A stretch of 64,000 nt of DNA, from contig JBBRYJ010000001.1 in assembly GCA_038237745.1 (NCBI GenBank), positions 248,001 to 312,000 of the forward strand, in the 5' to 3' direction. The DNA is from DASQEH01 sp038237745. Its GTDB lineage: Bacteria; Actinomycetota; Actinomycetes; Propionibacteriales; Nocardioidaceae. The position numbers were made by a program, and so were the translations under genes. Of the stretch, positions 27,233 through 35,075 are shown one piece after another. The notes under the pieces are model-generated. The model saw only the letters and a list, made by a program, of their open reading frames with translations, was not told the DNA's origin and did no database searches. How positions within the stretch are numbered: position 1 is the first letter of the stretch; every line of letters starts with the position of its first letter.

Positions 27233-28302
27233 ACCGACACGCTCTCGACGGCGTCTTCCTCGGCCACGACGACCCGAAGAATCGCGGCGTCGTCGACGAT
27301 CCCCACCAGCCGGCCGTCGTCGACGACCTGCACGACGTGGTCGGACTCGAGCGCCGCTCGAGCGGCTTGCCAGACGATCGTGTCCGACGACATCACCGGA
27401 CCTTCGTGGGAGTCATCTGGCCGCGGCGGCCTCATCACGTATCTCAGCGTGAGCACGTGCGACTTCGGCACGTCGCTGACGAAGTCCTTGACATAGGCGT
27501 CGGCAGGGTGGGCCACGATCTCGGCCGGCGTCCCCACCTGGACCAGGGCGCCGTCTCGCATGATGAGGATGCGGTCGCCGAGCTTGATCGCCTCCTGAAG
27601 GTCGTGCGTGATAAAGAGCATGGTCTTCTGGAGGTCCGCCTGGAGCCGGATGACCTCGTTCTGCATGTCGCGCCGGATCAGGGGGTCGAGCGCCGAGAAC
27701 GGCTCGTCGAAGAGCAGCAGGGACGGGTCTCCGGCGAGCGCGCGCGCGAGCCCCACCCGCTGCTGCATGCCTCCCGACAGCTGGTCCGGGAAGGAGTTCT
27801 CGTTGCCCTTCAGCCCGACCAGATCGATGATCTCAGCGGCTCTCTGCCGACGTTCGGCCTTGCCGACGCCGCGGATCTCGAGGCCGTAGGAGACGTTGTC
27901 GATGACCCGACGGTGCGGGAGGAGACCGAAGTGCTGGAACACCATCGACACATAGTTCCGGCGGAGCTCGCGCAGCTTGGCGGCCGAGGCCGACGTCATG
28001 TCGTTGCCGTCGATGACCACCTTGCCCGCCGTGGGTTCGACCAGCCTGGTCAGGCACCGGACGAGGGTGGACTTGCCCGATCCTGACAGCCCCATGACGA
28101 CGAAGACCTCGCCAGGCGCAACCTCGAACGAGATGTCCTTGACAGCGGCGACGCAGCCGGTCTTCGCGAGCAGCTCGGAACGAGGCAGCTCTGCATCGGG
28201 AGTGCCGATGAGACTGTCCGCCTTCGGGCCGAAGATCTTCCACAGGTCTGCAACCGCGAGAGTGGGCTGAGTGGCTGTGTCGGGCGACTGCTTCGTGCTC
28301 AT
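27229..28302 (-). CDS. proV: glycine betaine ABC importer ATPase with C-terminal CBS region
   Basis: This 357-residue ATPase has Walker A GLSGSGKSTLVR (about residue 71), signature LSGGMQQRVGLARAL (about 178), and Walker B LLLFDEPFSALD. The N-terminal extension (LWKIFGPKADSLIG) and the C-terminal section after about residue 270, with HVVQVVDDGRLVGIVDDAAILRV, match ProV/OpuAA proteins whose CBS modules sense ionic strength; only one clear CBS-like repeat is visible. It overlaps betA by four bases upstream and the permease by four bases downstream, so uptake and oxidation of choline/betaine are translationally linked. Confidence 0.93.
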   Translation of the reverse strand: MSTKQSPDTATQPTLAVADLWKIFGPKADSLIGTPDAELPRSELLAKTGCVAAVKDISFEVAPGEVFVVMGLSGSGKSTLVRCLTRLVEPTAGKVVIDGNDMTSASAAKLRELRRNYVSMVFQHFGLLPHRRVIDNVSYGLEIRGVGKAERRQRAAEIIDLVGLKGNENSFPDQLSGGMQQRVGLARALAGDPSLLLFDEPFSALDPLIRRDMQNEVIRLQADLQKTMLFITHDLQEAIKLGDRILIMRDGALVQVGTPAEIVAHPADAYVKDFVSDVPKSHVLTLRYVMRPPRPDDSHEGPVMSSDTIVWQAARAALESDHVVQVVDDGRLVGIVDDAAILRVVVAEEDAVESVSV

Positions 28303-30011
28303 GAGCTTTCACTTCCTTGCCCGACGCGAGCGTCGGCGGACTGGAGAGGCATGTCGTCGCGGTACCGGTAGTACGCCACATCCACCGCCGGAAGTGGTGT
28401 GTTGCCGAGAATGAGGTCTGCTGCCTTCTCGGCGACCATCATGACCGGGGCGTAGATGTTGCCGTTCGTCAGGTACGGCATGGCGGACGCGTCGACGACT
28501 CGCAGACCCTCGACACCATGCACCTTCATCGACGTGGGGTCCACCACAGACACGCTGTCGGTGCCCATCTTCGCCGTGCATGACGGATGGAGGGCCGTCT
28601 CCGCGTCGGCGGCCACCCAGTCGAGGATCTCCTCGTCGGTCTCCACGTCACGACCAGGTGACACCTCGCCGCCGTTGAACGGCTCGAACGCGGGCTGGGT
28701 GAGGATGTTGCGCGCCACGTGCACCGCCTCGACCCACTCCCGGCGGTCGTTGGGCGTCGAGAGGTAGTTGAACCGCAGAGCCGGATGGCGCGTGGGGTCG
28801 GTCGAGGTGATCTTGACGCTGCCACGGACGTCGGAGTACATCGGGCCGACGTGCACCTGGTATCCGTGGCCCTTGACCGGCGACGAGCCGTCATACCGGA
28901 TCGCGACCGGCAGGAAGTGGAACATCAGGTTCGGGTAGTCGACGTCGTCGTTGCTCCGACAGAAGCCGCCGCCCTCGAAGTGGTTCGTGGCCCCGAGCCC
29001 CCTGCGGAAGAAGAGCCAGTCGAAGCCGATCCTCGCCCTGTTGCGGTAGCGCAGCCCCGGCGCGATCGAGACCGGCTGCTTGGAGGCGTACTGGATGTAG
29101 ACCTCCAGGTGGTCCTGGAGGTTCTCACCGACGCCGGGTGAGTGGTGAACCACCTCGATGCCGAGTGCGCGCAGGTGGTCGCCGGGTCCGACGCCGGACA
29201 GCTGAAGCAGCTGCGGCGTGTTGATCGCCCCCCCGCAGAGGATGACGTCGTTGGCCGCAGCCCGGCGCGGCCGCCGACCTGCCTTGAGGTAGTCGACCGC
29301 AACTGCACGCGTGCCCTCGAAGACGACCTTGGCAGCCAGCGCGAGCGTCTCGACCTCGAGGTTCGGCCGGTCCATGACCGGGTGCAGGTAGGCGCGTGCT
29401 GCGGAGAGCCGGCGGCCGCGGTGGATGTTGCGGTCGAACCGGGCGAAGCCCTCCTGGCGGTAGCCGTTGACGTCGTCGGTGAGTGGGTAGCCGGCCTGCT
29501 GCGCGGCGGCGAAGAACGCCCCGAACAGCGGGTTCTCCGCCGGTCCGCGCTCGAGAACGAGCGGGCCGCTGTCGCCACGCCAGTCGTCCGCGCCCTCGAG
29601 ACAGGTCTCCATCCGCTTGAAGTAGGGCAGGCAGTGCAGGTAGTCCCACGACTCCATGCCGGGCTCGGCCGCCCACCGCTCGAAGTCCAGCGGGTTCCCC
29701 CGCTGGAAGATCATGCCGTTGATGCTGCTCGAGCCGCCGAGAAGCTTGCCGCGGGCGTGGAAGACCCTCCGACCGCCCATGAAGGGCTCTGGCTCGGACC
29801 GGTACTTCCAGTCGTACAGGCGGTTGCCGATGGGAATGGGCAGGGCGGCAGGCATGTGGATGAACGGGTCGACACGGAAGTCGGAGTGGCCGGCCTCCAG
29901 GACGAGGACGGAGTTCGACGGGTCGGCACTCAGCCGGTTGGCGAGCGCGCATCCGGCCGAGCCGCCTCCGACGATGACGAAGTCCCATACCCGGCCGTCG
30001 GCGGAGGTCAT
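28299..30011 (-). CDS. betA: choline dehydrogenase-like GMC flavoprotein
   Basis: This 570-residue GMC oxidoreductase is expected to oxidise choline to betaine aldehyde. It has the FAD motif FVIVGGGSAGCALANRLSAD at the N-terminus, the GMC signature ARGKLLGGSSSINGMIFQRG, the second signature GGAINTPQLLQLSGVG, and catalytic His in AETALHPSCTAKMG with Asn in NGNIYAPVMM. I start it at ATG 30009-30011, which overlaps the betB stop (ATGA). The frame is open another 76 codons upstream, but inside betB. BetA of this type is membrane-associated and feeds the respiratory chain. Adjacent betB and betaine importer genes support choline over other alcohols. Confidence 0.92.
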   Translation of the reverse strand: MTSADGRVWDFVIVGGGSAGCALANRLSADPSNSVLVLEAGHSDFRVDPFIHMPAALPIPIGNRLYDWKYRSEPEPFMGGRRVFHARGKLLGGSSSINGMIFQRGNPLDFERWAAEPGMESWDYLHCLPYFKRMETCLEGADDWRGDSGPLVLERGPAENPLFGAFFAAAQQAGYPLTDDVNGYRQEGFARFDRNIHRGRRLSAARAYLHPVMDRPNLEVETLALAAKVVFEGTRAVAVDYLKAGRRPRRAAANDVILCGGAINTPQLLQLSGVGPGDHLRALGIEVVHHSPGVGENLQDHLEVYIQYASKQPVSIAPGLRYRNRARIGFDWLFFRRGLGATNHFEGGGFCRSNDDVDYPNLMFHFLPVAIRYDGSSPVKGHGYQVHVGPMYSDVRGSVKITSTDPTRHPALRFNYLSTPNDRREWVEAVHVARNILTQPAFEPFNGGEVSPGRDVETDEEILDWVAADAETALHPSCTAKMGTDSVSVVDPTSMKVHGVEGLRVVDASAMPYLTNGNIYAPVMMVAEKAADLILGNTPLPAVDVAYYRYRDDMPLQSADARVGQGSESS

Positions 30012-31483
30012 CGGTCGCCGCCGAACCAGCGCTGCACCCGCGGCGCGACGTTGTGCCAGATGTGCTTCGTCTCCCGGTACTCGGCGAGCCCCGCGGCGCC
30101 CAGCTCGCGACCGGTACCGGACTGCTTGTAGCCGCCCCACTCCGCCTGTGGGACATACGGGTGGTAGTCGTTGATCCAGACCGTGCCCATCCGAAGTCGA
30201 GCCGCCACCCGCTCGGCCCGCCCACCGTTCTCGGTCCATACCGCGCCAGCCAGGCCGTAGATGCTGTCGTTGGCGCTCGCCACCGCCTCGTCGTCGTCGG
30301 CGAAGGTCTCGACGGTCAGCACCGGGCCGAACGACTCGTTCTGCACGACGCCCATCGCCGGCTTGCAGTCGTCGAGGACCGTGGGCAGGTAGTAGTAGCC
30401 GCCAGCCAAAGCCTCGTCGTCAGGCCGCCTGCCGCCACATCTCAAGGTGGCACCCTCGGCCAGACCTCGGGCGACGTACGCCTCCACCTTGTCGCGATGC
30501 GCCGCCGATACGAGCGGGCCCGTCTCGGCAGCGCTGTCGAACGGGCCGCCGAGCCGGATCTGCTGCGCCCGGGCGACGAGCTCGTCGACGAACTCGTCCT
30601 TGACCGACTCCTCGACCAGGAGCCGGGCGCCCGCTGAGCACACCTGTCCCGAGTGCAGGAAGACCGCAGTGAGGGCGAAGTCGAGCGCCACCTCCAGGTC
30701 GGCGTCGGCGAAGACGATGTTGGGGTTCTTCCCCCCGAGCTCCAGCGCGACCTTCTTCACCGTTCCGGCCGAGGAGGCCATGATGTGCCTGCCGGTCTCG
30801 ATACCGCCGGTGAAGGACACCAGGTCGACCGCGGGGTGCGTCGACAACGGCTCACCGACCACCGCGCCGGCGCCGAGGACGAGGTTGGCCACTCCGTCGG
30901 GCAGGCCCGCCTCGGTCAGGTACCGCATGAGCAGGATCGCCGTGGAGGGCGTCAGCTCACTGGGCTTGAGGACGAACGTGTTGCCCGCAGCCAGCGCAGG
31001 CGCCACCTTCCACGAGGTCTGGAGCAGCGGGTAGTTCCAGGGCGTGATGAGGGCACACACCCCCATCGGCTCGTGAACGATCCGGCTACGGATATCGGGC
31101 TGGCCGGTGTCGACGACCCGGCCCGCGTCGACAGCGGCGGTGTTGGCGTAGTAGCGGAAGACACCGACGATGTCGTCCACGTCGTACTCGCTCTCGACGA
31201 GCCGCTTGCCCGTGTCGAGGGACTCCGCACGGGCGACGACGTCCACGTTCGCCTGAAGGAGGTCGGCGACGCGGTGGAGCAGGCCCGCCCGGTCGTGCAC
31301 GGACGTCGCCGACCAGGTCCCCTCGTCGAAGGCACGACGCGCCGCCTCGATGGCTGCGACCGTGTCGTCGGCCGTCCCTTCGTCGACCGTCGTCACCAGC
31401 TCGCCGGTAGCCGGGCAGCGGATCTCGCGAAGCCCTCCAGCGAGGGCAGGCCGCCATTCACCGCCGATGAACAGTTCGGGCAC
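30008..31483 (-). CDS. betB: betaine aldehyde dehydrogenase
   Basis: This 491-residue NAD(P)-dependent aldehyde dehydrogenase oxidises betaine aldehyde to glycine betaine. It has LITPWNYPLLQTSWKVAPAL, the cofactor loop FTGGIETGRHIM, catalytic Glu in ALELGGKNPNIVFADAD and catalytic Cys in HSGQVCSAGARLLV. Length and motif set are normal for the family. It is followed by betA with a four-base overlap and preceded by an iclR gene across a 100-bp gap that contains a strong inverted repeat, so a promoter for the betBA-importer-dmg-sox run probably starts here. Confidence 0.93.
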   Translation of the reverse strand: MPELFIGGEWRPALAGGLREIRCPATGELVTTVDEGTADDTVAAIEAARRAFDEGTWSATSVHDRAGLLHRVADLLQANVDVVARAESLDTGKRLVESEYDVDDIVGVFRYYANTAAVDAGRVVDTGQPDIRSRIVHEPMGVCALITPWNYPLLQTSWKVAPALAAGNTFVLKPSELTPSTAILLMRYLTEAGLPDGVANLVLGAGAVVGEPLSTHPAVDLVSFTGGIETGRHIMASSAGTVKKVALELGGKNPNIVFADADLEVALDFALTAVFLHSGQVCSAGARLLVEESVKDEFVDELVARAQQIRLGGPFDSAAETGPLVSAAHRDKVEAYVARGLAEGATLRCGGRRPDDEALAGGYYYLPTVLDDCKPAMGVVQNESFGPVLTVETFADDDEAVASANDSIYGLAGAVWTENGGRAERVAARLRMGTVWINDYHPYVPQAEWGGYKQSGTGRELGAAGLAEYRETKHIWHNVAPRVQRWFGGDR

Positions 31484-31517
31484 ACTACCTCCGAGGGTGG
31501 AGCGTCAGGTTCCCTCA

Positions 31518-31560
31518 GTTGTTGCGTGTGAAGGAACAGGAGAGACTTCCACGCAACAAC
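31518..31560. promoter_or_regulatory. inverted repeat between iclR and betB (candidate operator)
   Basis: Two 11-bp arms, GTTGTTGCGTG (31518-31528) and its exact reverse complement CACGCAACAAC (31550-31560), are centred 32 bp apart. A further GAAG/CTTC match (31530-31533 and 31546-31549) extends the symmetry with one extra base on the left. It lies 34 bp before the betB start and just after the iclR stop. No T-tract follows on either strand, so a transcription terminator is less likely than an operator. The adjacent IclR protein is the obvious candidate to bind it. Confidence 0.6.
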
Positions 31561-31583
31561 CTATTGAAGCCGTTCGGACAGCG

Positions 31584-32429
31584 TCAAGGTCTGCCGCGTC
31601 TCGATCCGGGTACTATCGCACGCTCCCCGGACGCGCCGTCGACCCGCCAGCCCAGGCGACGGGAGACGTCGTCCGCGGCCGACATGACGGCCTGAGCGAT
31701 ACGTGGCAGCGAGTCGGCGTCAAGCCGGAACGTCGGGCCGGAGACGCTCATCGAGGCGACGATGTCGCCTCGGACGTCTCGGACCGGGGCCGCGGCCGCG
31801 GTGAGGCCGATCTCCAGCTCGTCGACCGCCGTGGCGTAGCCCTGTGCCCGGACGGAGGCGAGCTCGTGCTCGAGAGCGGTGAGCGTGGTGATCGTCCGTG
31901 CCGTGTAGGCCTGCAACGGCGGCACCTGCCGGCCCACCTCAGCGCTCTCCAGTCCGCTGAGCAGGACCTTGCCGTTCGAGGTCGCGTGCAACGGGATGCG
32001 CTGACCCACCCAGTTGTGCGGCTGCAAGGCCGAGGAGCCGGCCACCTGGTCCATGTAGAGAGCTGCACCGTCGGAGAGAACCGCGAGGTTGACCGTCTCG
32101 CCGGTGCGCTGGGCGAGCGCGCGAGACACCACTCGGCTCTCCTGGACAAGATCAAGCCTCGACGTCGACGCGCCGGCCAGACGCAGGATGCCCGGACCGA
32201 GCCGGTACTTGCCTCTGCCGGTGTTCTGCTCCACCAGGTCTCGGCGCTCCAGCGCCGCCACCAACCTGAACGCCGTGGACTTGTGCACGCCGAGCTCCTT
32301 GGCCAGCTCGGTCACTCCGACATCTCCGGTACGGGCGAGGATCTCGAGGATGGCTACGGCCCGGTCGACGGACTGGACGGTGCCGGTTCGCCTGGGCGGA
32401 CTTACGTCGTCCAGAGTCGCGTTGCTCAT
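31584..32429 (-). CDS. IclR-family transcriptional regulator of the choline/betaine operon
   Basis: This regulator (about 281 residues from ATG 32427-32429; a GTG at 32459 would add ten) has an N-terminal winged helix: VQSVDRAVAILEILARTGDVGVTELAKELGVHKSTAFRLVAALERRDLVEQ. (Only fragments of this match matter: VTELAKELGVHKSTAFRLV is the recognition unit.) The C-terminal IclR effector domain follows, with NLAVLSDGAALYMDQV, LHATSNGKVLLSGL and GYATAVDELEIGLTAAAAPVRD. It is the gene immediately upstream of betB on the same strand and is divergent from purU. The likely role is control of betB onward through the inverted repeat at 31518-31560. The effector (choline, betaine or a breakdown product) is unknown. 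Confidence 0.88.
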   Translation of the reverse strand: MSNATLDDVSPPRRTGTVQSVDRAVAILEILARTGDVGVTELAKELGVHKSTAFRLVAALERRDLVEQNTGRGKYRLGPGILRLAGASTSRLDLVQESRVVSRALAQRTGETVNLAVLSDGAALYMDQVAGSSALQPHNWVGQRIPLHATSNGKVLLSGLESAEVGRQVPPLQAYTARTITTLTALEHELASVRAQGYATAVDELEIGLTAAAAPVRDVRGDIVASMSVSGPTFRLDADSLPRIAQAVMSAADDVSRRLGWRVDGASGERAIVPGSRRGRP

Positions 32430-32488
32430 GGCGAGACCGTAGTGCATAAGGAGCGACACCGGGGTGACGAGCCCTCCATACTGCCGTC

Positions 32489-33358
32489 ATGACAGAGGCG
32501 CTCTCCCCAGCCGAGTTCGTACTGACCCTGAGGTGCCCCGACAAGCCCGGCATCGTGCACGCGGTCTCGGGGTTCCTGGTGCACAGATCAGCGAACATCA
32601 TCCAGAGCCAGCAGTTCGGAGACGCCGAGACCGGTCGGTTCTTCATGCGGGTCCACTTCGAGACCCTCGACGCGACCACCGGCCTGGAGGACCTCCGCAG
32701 CTCGTTCACGGAGGTGGCGCTCGGGTTCGGGATGACGTGGGAGCTGTGGTCCGCGGGAGCGCCGTACCGCACCCTCGTGATGGTGTCGAAGTTCGGTCAC
32801 TGTCTCAATGACCTGCTCTTCCGTACCAGCACCGGGTCGATCCAGCTCGAGATTCCTGCCATCGTCTCCAACCATCGCGACGCCGAGCGGCTCGCCGACT
32901 CGTACGGGATCCCCTTTCACCACATCCCGGTGACACCGGACTCCAAGGATGCCGCCGAGAGTCGCCTGCTCGAGCTGGTCGACGACCTCGGCGTCCATCT
33001 CGTCGTGTTGGCGCGCTACATGCAGGTGCTTTCCGACGCGACCTGCCGGGCCTTGTCGGGCCGCGCGATCAACATCCACCACTCGTTCCTGCCGAGCTTC
33101 AAAGGGGCCCAGCCCTACCACCAGGCGCATCAGCGTGGGGTGAAGCTGATCGGTGCCACAGCCCACTACGTGACCTCGGACCTCGACGAGGGTCCGATCA
33201 TCGAGCAGGACGTGGCTCGCGTCGACCACAGCTTCACCGCTGACCAGCTCGTCGCGGCCGGTCGCGACGTCGAGAGCCAAGTCCTGTCGCGTGCCGTCCG
33301 GTGGCACTCGCAGACCCGGGTCATGATCAACGACACGAAGACGGTCGTCTTCCGCTGA
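32489..33358 (+). CDS. purU: formyltetrahydrofolate deformylase
   Basis: This 289-residue enzyme hydrolyses 10-formyl-THF to formate and THF. An N-terminal ACT domain (LTLRCPDKPGIVHAVSGFLV) senses amino acids such as glycine and methionine in characterised PurU. The C-terminal formyltransferase domain has VSKFGHCLNDLLFR, NIHHSFLPSFKGAQPYHQA, GATAHYVTSDLDEGPIIEQD. The conserved Asn-His-Asp set of the hydrolase/transferase fold is present. It is divergent from iclR in the betaine cluster, where it can release THF when demethylation reactions overload the folate pool. No clear ribosome-binding site precedes the ATG. Confidence 0.95.
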   Translation: MTEALSPAEFVLTLRCPDKPGIVHAVSGFLVHRSANIIQSQQFGDAETGRFFMRVHFETLDATTGLEDLRSSFTEVALGFGMTWELWSAGAPYRTLVMVSKFGHCLNDLLFRTSTGSIQLEIPAIVSNHRDAERLADSYGIPFHHIPVTPDSKDAAESRLLELVDDLGVHLVVLARYMQVLSDATCRALSGRAINIHHSFLPSFKGAQPYHQAHQRGVKLIGATAHYVTSDLDEGPIIEQDVARVDHSFTADQLVAAGRDVESQVLSRAVRWHSQTRVMINDTKTVVFR

Positions 33359-33437
33359 ATGCCGGCGTGATGGCTGCTCGCTGGTCTCAGGCTCCGGCAG
33401 TCGCGAGAAGGCTCTCGTCAGCACTGGGCAGCCGCCG

Positions 33438-34877
33438 TCAGTCCCCCAGCTCGGCCCGGCGGCGGGTGACGAACTCCTCGAGCTCGGCACGTACGGCGTC
33501 GTCGAGGGCGGGAGGCTGGTACTCGTCGAGCCTCGTCTTGTAGATCTTCGTCGCCCGGGCCGAGGTGTCGTTTCCGCCGTTGCGCATCCACCGCTCGTAG
33601 TTCTCCGACGACGAGACCAGCGGCCGGTAGAAGCAGGTGCGGAAACGCTCCATGGTGTGCATGGCACCCAGGAAGTGCCCGCCGTGCCCGACCTCCTGGT
33701 GAGCGTCGAAGGCGAGCGTCCCCTCGTCGATCTCCAGCGGGGTGAACTCTGCCTGGAGCATCTGCAACAGCTCGATGTCGACGATGAACTTCTCGTAGCC
33801 GGCCACCAGCCCGCCCTCGAGCCAGCCTGCTGAGTGCATCACCCAGTTGGCCCCGGCGAGGAAGGTCGGGATCATGGTCATCGCCGCCTCGTAGCCGGCC
33901 TGTGCGTCTGCCACCTGGCTCGACGTCAGCCCTCCGCCGGACCGGAACGGCAGACCGAAGTGGCGGGCGATCTGACCGGTGCAGAACAGCCCCATCGCCG
34001 ACTCGGGCGTCCCGAACGACGGTGAGCCCGACTGCATGTCGATGTTGGACAGGAACGAGCCGAAGATGACCGGACAGCCTGGACGGATCAGCTGGCTCAA
34101 CGCGATGCCGGACAGCGCCTCGGTGATCTGCTGCACCAATGCCGCAGGGATCGTCACGGGCGACATCGCACCGAGCAGGATGAACGGCGTCAGCACCACG
34201 GGCTGGTTGGCGGCCGAGTACTCGAACAAGGCGTCGAGCATCCGGTCGTCCCAGCGCAACGGTGAGTTGCAGTTGACGAGAGAGATCGAGACCGGGTTAC
34301 GTTCGATGACGTCACGACCTCCGAAGAGGATCGAGCCCATCTCGATCGTGTCGACCGCATTCGTCCCTGACACCACGTTGCCCATGTAGATCTTGTCGGT
34401 GAGCGTCTGGAGGGCGTACGTCATGTCGAGGTGGCGCGAGTCGAGCGGCGTGTCGTTCGGCTCGCAGACGACACCGCCGGCCGAGTCGAGGACCGAGAAC
34501 GACTGCGACAGCTTCGAGAAGTTTCTGAAGTCTTCCATGGTGGCGTCTCGTCTGACGTCGCCCTCTCGGACGAAGGGCGGCCCGTAGACGGCTCCGAAGG
34601 CCATCGAGTCCCCACCGATGTGGACGGAGTTGGCCGGGTTGCGGGCGTGGACGTCGAACTCCCTGGGCGCCTTCGCCGCCTGCTCCAGGAGGAAGTCCGG
34701 GTCCAGGAACACCGCGTTGTCGACGACCTTCTGACCGGCGTCGCGGAACAGCGAGAGCGCGCGCTCCGACATGAACTCGACACCGATCTCGGTCACAAGG
34801 CGGCGCCAGCCCGCGTCGAGCTTGTCCATGGCGTCGGCAGAGAGCACGTCATACCGGGGCATCGTGTTGCGGAACAT
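33438..34877 (-). CDS. MttB-family corrinoid methyltransferase, non-pyrrolysine (probable glycine betaine methyltransferase)
   Basis: This 479-residue protein belongs to the trimethylamine methyltransferase superfamily. Visible blocks include GVEFMSERALSLFRDAG, FGAVYGPPFVREGDVR, NVVSGTNAVDTIEMGSILFGG, SLVNCNSPLRWDDRMLDALFEY, GSPSFGTPESAMG, and HQEVGHGGHFLGAMHTMERF. The reading frame has no internal stop, so it is not a pyrrolysine-containing MttB; such homologues include the glycine betaine methyltransferase MtgB and related proline betaine and carnitine enzymes. Neighbouring genes for a corrinoid carrier, a methyl-THF transferase, a RACE reactivase and betaine catabolism point to glycine betaine as substrate, with dimethylglycine as product. 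SD GGAGG precedes the ATG by four bases. Confidence 0.9.
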   Translation of the reverse strand: MFRNTMPRYDVLSADAMDKLDAGWRRLVTEIGVEFMSERALSLFRDAGQKVVDNAVFLDPDFLLEQAAKAPREFDVHARNPANSVHIGGDSMAFGAVYGPPFVREGDVRRDATMEDFRNFSKLSQSFSVLDSAGGVVCEPNDTPLDSRHLDMTYALQTLTDKIYMGNVVSGTNAVDTIEMGSILFGGRDVIERNPVSISLVNCNSPLRWDDRMLDALFEYSAANQPVVLTPFILLGAMSPVTIPAALVQQITEALSGIALSQLIRPGCPVIFGSFLSNIDMQSGSPSFGTPESAMGLFCTGQIARHFGLPFRSGGGLTSSQVADAQAGYEAAMTMIPTFLAGANWVMHSAGWLEGGLVAGYEKFIVDIELLQMLQAEFTPLEIDEGTLAFDAHQEVGHGGHFLGAMHTMERFRTCFYRPLVSSSENYERWMRNGGNDTSARATKIYKTRLDEYQPPALDDAVRAELEEFVTRRRAELGD

Positions 34878-34967
34878 CAGGCCTCCAGCGCCAGGTGGGT
34901 CAGATCGAAGTGGGTGGGTGAAGCGACAACGGGTGAGAGCCCGACACGACGAGATGGCGACGGTCGG

Positions 34968-34986
34968 GATGTCAACATCACGATGT
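34968..34986. promoter_or_regulatory. alternating GATGT/ACATC repeat in the mttB-iclR divergent gap
   Basis: Three five-base elements alternate in orientation with two-base spacers: GATGT (34968-34972), ACATC (34975-34979), GATGT (34982-34986). Adjacent pairs each form an inverted repeat. The site lies about 90 bp from both divergent start codons. It could be an operator for the IclR protein encoded on the right, controlling the methyltransferase gene, the corrinoid operon, or both. Short elements make chance occurrence possible. Confidence 0.35.
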
Positions 34987-35075
34987 GGGCAGAAAGTTCC
35001 ATATGGTGGTCCAGTGTGGTGTACTTCAACGGTATAGGGAAGACCCCGACGCCACCAGACCGGAGGTTCGCACGC

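Noticed and set aside
26108..27496. Plus-strand open frame opposite the permease gene, rich in Asp, His and Arg
   Set aside because: Composition is that of a shadow frame of hydrophobic codons; the opposite strand has EAA loops and helices of a permease.
31518..31560. Inverted repeat read as a rho-independent terminator of iclR
   Set aside because: No T-tract follows on the transcribed strand and the 21-base spacing between arms is wide; an operator is a better fit.
33438..34877. Pyrrolysine (in-frame TAG) in the MttB-family gene
   Set aside because: The reading frame is uninterrupted over 479 codons, so this is a non-pyrrolysine homologue.
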